From an uncultured bacterium (GTDB lineage: Bacteria; Cyanobacteriota; Vampirovibrionia; Gastranaerophilales; Gastranaerophilaceae), in assembly GCA_902772945.1 (NCBI GenBank), contig CACYCU010000063.1, positions 1 to 8,871 of the forward strand: a stretch of 8,871 bases of DNA, written 5' to 3'. A program made the translations under genes and the position numbers. Shown piece by piece: positions 1 to 5,035 of the stretch; position 1 is the first letter of the stretch; each line of letters starts with the position of its first letter. The notes below the pieces were generated by a model. That model was not told where the DNA came from. It saw nothing but the letters and a program-made list of their open reading frames with translations, and searched no databases.

Positions 1-16
1 ATGTCAATACTTTTTC

Positions 17-48
17 AAAAAAATTTTTTATAAATATACAGGGGAAAA
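17..48 (+). promoter_or_regulatory. Upstream element shared with the RelA/SpoT-domain gene
   Basis: An A7T6 tract (17-29) runs into ATAAATATACAGGGGAAAA (30-48). The same arrangement, A6T5 followed by a block identical at 18 of 19 bases, lies upstream of the minus-strand gene starting at 6373. A TATAAA or TATACA hexamer inside the block could be a -10 box, which would put CAGGGG near the start of transcription. The ribosome binding site is a separate AGGGG at 53-57, so CAGGGG is not simply the Shine-Dalgarno. I infer a shared promoter or operator. No convincing -35 box is visible, which would suit an activator or an alternative sigma factor. Confidence 0.5.
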
Positions 49-66
49 TGATAGGGGATAATTATT

Positions 67-873
67 ATGGTCACAGCACTAGGCAGGCTGGCAACTTCTG
101 TTGCCGCAAAATTTGGTTTATGTACTCGAAAAGCTGCAATAAGATTAGCTTCAGAAACAGGCTGCAAGCTTGTTGACGAAAGTGCAAGACTCGGTAGAAA
201 TTTGAATAATCAAGAAATCGAAGCGGTATTCAAACAAACTTTACCCAAAAAACTTAGACCAAAAATACTTGGTTCAAAAGAAGAAACTGTTAAACAAATG
301 GCAAAACGTGGTCTTTCTGATGAATCTGCGCAAGAATTTATGTCGCATGATGAAATTTTTGGCGTTGCGTTGACTCATGGTGCAAAGAAAGCTCCGCTTT
401 TTGTTGATATGAGTAATGTGGAAAAAATAGTCGGTAAAAATGATTTTGTGTTTGGCAATTCGTCAATAGCTCATGAACTTGAACATGCTATAGAATATAA
501 CAACAGATTAAAGAAAATTGTTAGCAGAAAAATAATTGGACCGATAATGATGAAATTTAAAAAAGATCCAAAAGCATTTTTAAAACAGATTAATAATGAT
601 AATTTAAAATTTCAGGAAAGTATTCAAAGATTGATTGGGCAGCCAGATGCAGAAAGATTAACAGGAATAAAATCAACTGTTGAACAATTGTCTAACGGTT
701 CAAAAAAGAAATTGAAATTATTTAAAACATCTTTAAATCTTGAAATACCTGCATATACAACAGGATATAATGTAGAATTATACGGAGCAAAGAAATTGGG
801 TTCATCCAGAATTTTCCAAGGACTTATTTTAAGGCAATATAAAGATACTTTTAAAATAGTTAAGCAAACTTAA
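67..873 (+). CDS. Putative zinc metallopeptidase-like protein (HELEH...ExxA)
   Basis: I do not recognise the family of this 268-residue protein. Its clearest feature is SSIAHELEHAIEY: HELEH at residues 136-140 fits the HExxH zinc-peptidase signature. A later E-I-P-A-Y (residues 226-230) fits the ExxA motif that supplies the third zinc ligand in gluzincin-type peptidases; the 86-residue spacing is somewhat long. The N-terminus (about residues 1-28) is basic, Ala-rich and free of Asp/Glu. It is not a normal signal peptide because it lacks a continuous hydrophobic core. The rest is Lys-rich and probably helical. The ATG at 67 follows AGGGG (53-57) at 9 nt. The stop codon overlaps that of the convergent TrmB gene. 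The gene shares an upstream element with the RelA/SpoT-domain gene. Peptidase activity is inferred from motifs only. Confidence 0.6.
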   Translation: MVTALGRLATSVAAKFGLCTRKAAIRLASETGCKLVDESARLGRNLNNQEIEAVFKQTLPKKLRPKILGSKEETVKQMAKRGLSDESAQEFMSHDEIFGVALTHGAKKAPLFVDMSNVEKIVGKNDFVFGNSSIAHELEHAIEYNNRLKKIVSRKIIGPIMMKFKKDPKAFLKQINNDNLKFQESIQRLIGQPDAERLTGIKSTVEQLSNGSKKKLKLFKTSLNLEIPAYTTGYNVELYGAKKLGSSRIFQGLILRQYKDTFKIVKQT

Positions 874-1667
874 TGCAAAATTTTATCTCGCAGGCGTTTG
901 AGCCCTGCGCCATAAAAATATTTTAACTGTTCAGGAAAATTCTCTCCAATATCAATAATATACATATCATGAACAATAAATGCTTTTATCAAGAACACGA
1001 TTTCGGGGTTTTTTGACCAAATAACTTCCGGCATATCGTGTTTTTGGTTATCTGTTATTCCAAACAAACCTTCTTCATTATCTATTGCCAAAAATACAAA
1101 TTTGCCGATTTTATAATGTTCTAAAAGAGGTATGCCAAGATGTGTAAAGGTTCTGCCAAAATTGCAGACAAAACTGTCATATTTTACTATTTTTACGTCA
1201 AGTCCTCTGTTGTATGCGTCCAAAAGGTGTTGTTCAAGATACTTAAAATCCTGTGAAAAAAGCGAAATATAAACAGTCTTTTTAGCGGATTGTATTAACT
1301 CAATTGCTTTTTCAAGAATTTTTGTTTTACCTGAAATATTCAAAATCGGTTCTGTATATTTTTCTTCTTTTAAATCAGGCAGTTTTTTGTCTAAATAATC
1401 TAATGTGGAATCTATTTTTCTTTTATATCTTTTGGTTAAATCTTTCGGTTTTATAGGGGTATAGGTTTGGGGTTTTGTATTTGATGAGACTGCAATATGC
1501 AAATTTTCTAATGATTTTAATGTATCATATGCCCTTGCTTGCGGAATATTTGCAAGTTTACTTATTTCATATCCCGTTGCAGGATGTTTTTTCAATAAAG
1601 CAACATAAACCTTTGATTGATATTCGTTTAAACCGATTTCTTTTAACTTTGAAATAATTTCATCCAT
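870..1667 (-). CDS. TrmB-family transcriptional regulator
   Basis: This 265-residue protein has the two-part build of TrmB-like regulators. A winged helix-turn-helix spans residues 8-75, with GLNEYQSKVYVALL, GYEISKLANIP and ARAYDTLKSLE as the recognition portion. A short coiled linker (about 75-100) leads to a phospholipase-D-like sensor domain from about residue 106 (GKTKILEKAIELIQSAKKTVYISLFS). TrmB proteins typically bind sugars or other small ligands and repress or activate nearby genes; the ligand here cannot be read from the sequence. No Shine-Dalgarno precedes the ATG at 1667, and a promoter sits so close that the message is probably leaderless. The gene is divergent from the unknown gene at 1751, a natural candidate target. 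Its last 4 bp overlap the convergent zinc-peptidase gene. Confidence 0.85.
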   Translation of the reverse strand: MDEIISKLKEIGLNEYQSKVYVALLKKHPATGYEISKLANIPQARAYDTLKSLENLHIAVSSNTKPQTYTPIKPKDLTKRYKRKIDSTLDYLDKKLPDLKEEKYTEPILNISGKTKILEKAIELIQSAKKTVYISLFSQDFKYLEQHLLDAYNRGLDVKIVKYDSFVCNFGRTFTHLGIPLLEHYKIGKFVFLAIDNEEGLFGITDNQKHDMPEVIWSKNPEIVFLIKAFIVHDMYIIDIGENFPEQLKYFYGAGLKRLRDKILH

Positions 1668-1673
1668 AAAATG

Positions 1674-1702
1674 AGTTTAGCGGATTTTTTGAAATCGTGC
1701 AA
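1674..1702 (-). promoter_or_regulatory. Promoter of the TrmB gene, probably leaderless
   Basis: On the minus strand TTGCAC (1702-1697) is followed after 17 nt by TAAACT (1679-1674). Only 6 nt separate the -10 box from the ATG, so initiation 7 nt downstream would fall on the A of the start codon at 1667. The lack of any Shine-Dalgarno fits. The hexamers match consensus only partly, so the assignment is moderate. Confidence 0.5.
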
Positions 1703-1704
1703 GA

Positions 1705-1732
1705 TTGACTTGAAAAATTTATCATGTAAACT
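1705..1732 (+). promoter_or_regulatory. Candidate promoter of the unknown gene at 1751
   Basis: TTGACT (1705-1710) is followed after 16 nt by TAAACT (1727-1732). Its -35 lies 2 bp from the -35 of the divergent TrmB promoter. A single bound protein could therefore affect both genes, though I see no clear operator palindrome. The -10 match is modest. Confidence 0.4.
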
Positions 1733-1750
1733 TTCCATAGGAGTGTGTGT

Positions 1751-2488
1751 ATGAAAATTCAAGCGGTCTCTTATTATTCGGTTAATTCAAAACCAAATTT
1801 TTGTCAAACAAATTGTATACCTCAAAAACCCGCAGCTAAAAAAGATGTTTTTAGACCTTCTTTTGGCGGTTATAGCAGCGCATTTGAGAATATTGCCGAA
1901 GCTTATATAAAAAGTGAAACTGAAGTCGAAAAATCATTTGACAAGTTGTTTAGATATATTATGCATGATTCTCAAATTCTTTGGAAACCGGGTTCATATG
2001 AATTTATGAGGATTTATCAAAAAGGAGGATTTAGAGGTTTAATGCATGAATTATGGACGGCAAATACCGATAAAAGTATTGCACCATTGATTAATAAAGC
2101 TGCAAAAGGTGATTTAATTCTTGCAAAAAAAGATGACAAACCAATCTTAAGCATTTTAAACTTGGGCCGACAAGGGTTTCTAAATACAATTTTTGATAAT
2201 CAAAATGCTCCGAGAGAAGTAATTTTAACATTAAATTCTTCAAATAGTAAAAAGTATATTGAATTTAGTCTTAACAAAAAAGGCGGATACAGGATTTGTC
2301 AGAGAAGATCTGACGAACTTGTAACTACAACATTTCATCCTGAAACCGGCAACAGAAAGATAGTTGCTATACTTCCTGATGACGGAAATCCGAAAAGTAT
2401 ATATTACAAAAAGGACGGTTCACCTGACGGTTTGAAAAACTTTTTGTATGGAGAGTCGGCAACTTCTGCAATGGCTCAAAGTTTCTAA
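1751..2488 (+). CDS. Hypothetical protein with short polar N-terminus and F-G-G motif
   Basis: Unrecognised protein of 245 residues. I place the start at ATG 1751, which follows AGGAG (1739-1743) at 7 nt; an in-frame GTG at 1745 is only 1 nt from that site and is unlikely. The N-terminus (residues 1-40) is polar and low in structure, with NF at 16-17 and RPSFGG at 35-40. From memory, many Gastranaerophilales proteins begin this way, with a short MKIQ-like opening followed by an F-x-G element; its role is unknown to me. Residues 44-120 look helical. Residues 165-225 look like short beta-hairpins (GGYRICQRR, TTTFHPETGNRKIVAILP, KSIYYKKDGSPDG), loosely like MORN/YwqK-type repeats. It is divergent from the TrmB gene and overlaps trpS by 4 bp at the stop codons. 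Confidence 0.7.
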   Translation: MKIQAVSYYSVNSKPNFCQTNCIPQKPAAKKDVFRPSFGGYSSAFENIAEAYIKSETEVEKSFDKLFRYIMHDSQILWKPGSYEFMRIYQKGGFRGLMHELWTANTDKSIAPLINKAAKGDLILAKKDDKPILSILNLGRQGFLNTIFDNQNAPREVILTLNSSNSKKYIEFSLNKKGGYRICQRRSDELVTTTFHPETGNRKIVAILPDDGNPKSIYYKKDGSPDGLKNFLYGESATSAMAQSF

Positions 2489-3573
2489 TTTCCGTTAAAT
2501 TTTTTTGATTGATTTTCTATTAAATCTTTATCTTCAAAATAGTTAATTTTCATAGCATTTTTCATTTCAGCAAGAGTTTTTTCCGCTTTTGATTTTGCAA
2601 TTTTGCTTCCGTCTTCTAACATTTTGTAGATTGAAGGAATGTCTTTTGAAAATTCAATACGGCGTTCTCTGATTGGTTTTAGTACTTCTTCCAATACGTT
2701 ATTTAAAAACTTTTTAACCTTAACATCACCCAATCCGCCTCTAACATAGTGTGCTTTAAGTTCATCAAGATTTTTGTATTCGGGAAGATATTTTTCAAAA
2801 TATTCGTCTTTTGAGAATGCATCAAGATATGTAAATACTGTATTACCTTCCAAGTGTCCCGGATCTTCAACTTTCAGGTGAGTTGGGTCTGTATACATTG
2901 ACATAACTTTTTTCTTAACTTCTTCTGATGTATCAGATAAATATATGCAGTTTCCGAGAGATTTGCTCATTTTTGCTTTGCCATCCGTACCCGGCAAGCG
3001 CATACAAGCTTGATTTTCAGGAAGAAGTATATTCGGTTCAACAAGAGTTTCTCCGTATACGTAGTTGAAACGATGAACAATTTCTCTTGTTTGTTCAATC
3101 ATTGGAGCTTGATCTTCTCCTACGGGAACTGTTGTAGCTTTGAAGGCAGTGATATCTGCAGCTTGACTTATAGGATAAGTGAAAAATCCGACAGGAATAC
3201 GTTCTTCAAAATTTCTCATTTGAATTTCAGTTTTTACGGTTGGGTTTCGTTTTAGTCTTGCAACAGTGACGAGATTCATATAATAAAACGACATTTCACA
3301 AAGTTCAGGGATTTGTGATTGAATAAACATTACTGATTTTTTAGGATCAAGACCGCAAGCAAGATAATCAAGCGCAACTTCAATGATATTTTGTCTGACT
3401 TTTTCCGGATTTTCCATATTATCTGTCAGGGCTTGCGCATCGGCAATCATAATATATATTTCATCATATTCACCGGAGTTTTGCAATTCTACTCTGCGTT
3501 TTAAAGAGCCTACATAATGACCCAAATGCAAGCGTCCTGTTGGTCTGTCACCGGTTAATATAATTTTTTTCAT
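2485..3573 (-). CDS. trpS: Tryptophan--tRNA ligase
   Basis: Class I aminoacyl-tRNA synthetase that charges tRNA-Trp with tryptophan in the cytoplasm using ATP. The HIGH-type motif is HLGH at residues 16-19 and the second signature is KMSKS at 201-205. The region PISQAADI (residues 134-141) carries the Asp expected to bind the indole nitrogen, and VGEDQ (151-155) follows. Opening GDRPTGRLHLGHYVGSL and the QSQIPEL and NPTVKTE segments resemble the form common in Firmicutes rather than the usual cyanobacterial one, judged from memory. At 362 residues it is longer than the usual 330-340, mainly through a charged C-terminal tail. The ATG at 3573 follows GGGAG (3583-3579) at 5 nt. There is no room for a T-box leader. 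It stops with TAG inside the convergent neighbour's end. Confidence 0.97.
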   Translation of the reverse strand: MKKIILTGDRPTGRLHLGHYVGSLKRRVELQNSGEYDEIYIMIADAQALTDNMENPEKVRQNIIEVALDYLACGLDPKKSVMFIQSQIPELCEMSFYYMNLVTVARLKRNPTVKTEIQMRNFEERIPVGFFTYPISQAADITAFKATTVPVGEDQAPMIEQTREIVHRFNYVYGETLVEPNILLPENQACMRLPGTDGKAKMSKSLGNCIYLSDTSEEVKKKVMSMYTDPTHLKVEDPGHLEGNTVFTYLDAFSKDEYFEKYLPEYKNLDELKAHYVRGGLGDVKVKKFLNNVLEEVLKPIRERRIEFSKDIPSIYKMLEDGSKIAKSKAEKTLAEMKNAMKINYFEDKDLIENQSKKFNGN

Positions 3574-3596
3574 TTTTTCTCCCTTTTTTATAAATT

Positions 3597-3626
3597 ATTC
3601 TACAACAATTATTGCCGTAAAATCAA
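3597..3626 (-). promoter_or_regulatory. Candidate trpS promoter
   Basis: On the minus strand TTGATT (3626-3621) is followed after 18 nt by TAGAAT (3602-3597). This leaves a leader of about 15-20 nt that contains the GGGAG ribosome binding site, with no space for an attenuator or T-box. Confidence 0.5.
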
Positions 3627-3654
3627 TTGCATAAAATTATTTACTTCATATAAT
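3627..3654 (+). promoter_or_regulatory. Candidate tpiA promoter
   Basis: TTGCAT (3627-3632) is followed after 16 nt by a perfect TATAAT (3649-3654). Transcription would start near 3661, just ahead of AAGGAG (3668-3673), which lies 8 nt before the tpiA ATG. Its -35 abuts that of the divergent trpS promoter. Confidence 0.65.
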
Positions 3655-3681
3655 ATTAATATAACAAAAGGAGAGAAAAAC

Positions 3682-4482
3682 ATGTCAAGAAAACCAATTA
3701 TTGCAGGAAACTGGAAAATGAACCTTCTTCAATCTGAAGCAAAATCAGTATTTGAAGGTGTTAAAGACTTTGTAAAAGACTATACAGCTGTAGAATTACC
3801 TACAATTGTAATAGCACCTGTTTTTACATCAATATCAGCAGTGCATTCTGTTGATTGCAATTGCGGCTGCGGCGGCAAAAAAATCTCAATTGCGGGACAA
3901 AATTGCCACTGGGAATCTTCAGGAGCTTATACCGGTGAAATTTCCGTTGAAATGTTGAAAGATGCAGGATGTGATTACGTTATTATCGGTCACTCTGAAA
4001 GAAGACAATATTTCTCAGAAACTGATGAAATGATTAACAAGAAAGCAAAAGCAATTTTGGCAGGCGGTTTAATCCCTATTATTTGCTGCGGTGAAACTCT
4101 TGAACAAAGAGAAGCAGGCGTTACCGATTCTTGGATTGCAGGACAAATTAAGGCAGCATTAGACGGAATATCATCTGATGATGTTGCAAAATCTGTAATA
4201 GCATACGAACCTATTTGGGCTATCGGAACAGGCAAAACTTGCGATTCTGAAGAAGCTAACAGAGTAATCAAAATGATTAGAAGTGTTGTATCAGAAGTTG
4301 CAGGTTCATCTGCTGCTGATTCAATCAGAATTTTGTACGGCGGCTCTGTTAAACCTTCAACAATCGAAGAACAAATGTCTAAATCAGATATTGACGGGGC
4401 TTTGATTGGCGGAGCTTCATTAAAAGCTGAAAGTTTAAATGAAATTATTGAAAAAACAATGCGGATTGCGAGTCTGGTGTAA
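3682..4482 (+). CDS. tpiA: Triosephosphate isomerase
   Basis: Interconverts dihydroxyacetone phosphate and glyceraldehyde 3-phosphate in glycolysis and gluconeogenesis. The full TIM-barrel set is present: GNWKMN with catalytic Lys12, GHSERR with His104, YEPIWAIGTG with Glu176 and the phosphate-gripping loop 6, then YGGSVK (219-224) and the GALIGGASL phosphate site (239-247). QNCHWE (73-78) and TGKTC with EANRVI (183-196) read like cyanobacterial enzymes, the strongest taxonomic clue in the window. At 266 residues it is slightly longer than the usual 250-255. The extra length is mainly a Cys/Gly-rich loop, CNCGCGG (59-65), between beta-2 and beta-3. The ATG at 3682 has AAGGAG 8 nt upstream. 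It has its own promoter and is followed by two hairpins, so it is probably monocistronic. Confidence 0.98.
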   Translation: MSRKPIIAGNWKMNLLQSEAKSVFEGVKDFVKDYTAVELPTIVIAPVFTSISAVHSVDCNCGCGGKKISIAGQNCHWESSGAYTGEISVEMLKDAGCDYVIIGHSERRQYFSETDEMINKKAKAILAGGLIPIICCGETLEQREAGVTDSWIAGQIKAALDGISSDDVAKSVIAYEPIWAIGTGKTCDSEEANRVIKMIRSVVSEVAGSSAADSIRILYGGSVKPSTIEEQMSKSDIDGALIGGASLKAESLNEIIEKTMRIASLV

Positions 4483-4498
4483 AACGCTTTAGCGTTTT
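4481..4498 (+). terminator. Hairpin directly after tpiA
   Basis: AAAACGC (4481-4487) and GCGTTTT (4492-4498) form a 7-bp perfect stem around TTTA, starting inside the tpiA stop codon. The stem is short and AT-rich. The U-run is part of the stem rather than following it, so it is probably a weak terminator or an RNA-end stabiliser ahead of the stronger hairpin at 4560. Confidence 0.45.
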
Positions 4499-4559
4499 GC
4501 GCACACGAAATACTCAAGCAGCCAATAACTTTCATTGGTTCATTAGTTTTATAACAAAT

Positions 4560-4587
4560 AAAAAACACTCCTTCGGGGGTGTTTTTT
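4560..4587. terminator. Bidirectional terminator with UUCG loop
   Basis: A 12-bp stem (4560-4571 with 4576-4587) closes on a C(UUCG)G tetraloop, with A6 on the left and T6 on the right. On the plus strand there is one G-U wobble (4569/4578) and the loop is the extra-stable UUCG, so it should work best for tpiA. On the minus strand the wobble becomes an A-C mismatch, but the A6/T6 flanks still give a U-run. It would therefore also end the minus-strand two-gene unit, whose last stop codon (4588-4586) overlaps it. Confidence 0.88.
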
Positions 4588-5011
4588 AATAATTTTCAAT
4601 TTCAGAAAATTTTTCGGAAGATTCTTTAATAAAAGAATCAATTCTCAAAGGCAATTCATCACTTTTTAAATATTTTAAAATTTCTTCTTTTTCCCCTCTT
4701 TTCAGGACGAAAGAGTGCTTATTTTGTTCGTTTGCAGATTTAACAATAATTTCAAGCTCTCTTTCCTTTGGTCTTTCGTTGCCGAGAATAGAGTGTTTTA
4801 TTAAGAGTTCAACATTTTTTATATTCAAGTCTTTATTTTTGTTAATAAAACTTGTTTTTAAAGGTGAAAAATCTCCATATTCAGGCACTCTGCGTATTGA
4901 TTCATTACGCAGGTATTGAATAATATCAGTGATAAATTTATCTTTATTCATAGATTTTTTTTCTATTGGTTTGTATTTTTGTATATTGTTAATGCTGACA
5001 ATTCTTGTCAT
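4586..5011 (-). CDS. Hypothetical protein, partner of the RelA/SpoT-domain gene
   Basis: I do not recognise this 141-residue protein. It is highly charged, with no membrane segment, signal peptide or Cys. The N-terminal third (MTRIVSINNIQKYKP, then KDKFITDIIQYLRNE) looks partly helical. The C-terminal half has a strand-like stretch ELEIIVKSANEQNKHSFVLKR (split by a turn) followed by two helices (EKEEILKYLKSDEL; RIDSFIKESSEKF). The ATG at 5011 follows AGGAG (5021-5017) at 5 nt; Met21 has no ribosome binding site. It lies 24 nt downstream of the RelA/SpoT-domain gene on the same strand with no visible promoter between, so the two are probably cotranscribed. That arrangement allows an antitoxin, chaperone or immunity role, but nothing in the protein itself proves one. 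Its stop codon lies in the terminator. Confidence 0.75.
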   Translation of the reverse strand: MTRIVSINNIQKYKPIEKKSMNKDKFITDIIQYLRNESIRRVPEYGDFSPLKTSFINKNKDLNIKNVELLIKHSILGNERPKERELEIIVKSANEQNKHSFVLKRGEKEEILKYLKSDELPLRIDSFIKESSEKFSEIENY

Positions 5012-5035
5012 TTTTTCTCCTGTATTTTACATAAT

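Noticed and set aside
1..8. ATGTCAAT at the left edge, also found on the minus strand at 6446-6439
   Set aside because: At 6439 it is simply the complement of the plus-strand TTGACA -35 box. At the left edge it may likewise be the -35 of a leftward promoter off the window. It is not counted as part of the shared element.
1699..1711. CAAG-N5-CTTG as a TrmB operator
   Set aside because: Four-base arms are expected by chance in this composition and the flanks do not extend the symmetry.
1745..1750. GTG at 1745 as start of the hypothetical gene
   Set aside because: It is only 1 nt from the AGGAG ribosome binding site; ATG 1751 has ideal 7-nt spacing.
3574..3681. T-box or trp attenuator ahead of trpS
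   Set aside because: The leader between promoter and start is under 30 nt and contains no specifier stem or antiterminator.
4522..4538. CCAAT / ATTGG inverted repeat after tpiA
   Set aside because: Five base pairs with a 7-nt loop in AT-rich sequence; too weak beside the adjacent terminator.
3990..4568. Long open frame antisense to tpiA
   Set aside because: It opposes a well-recognised gene, has a low-complexity Ser/Ile-rich product with no family resemblance, and runs through the terminator region.
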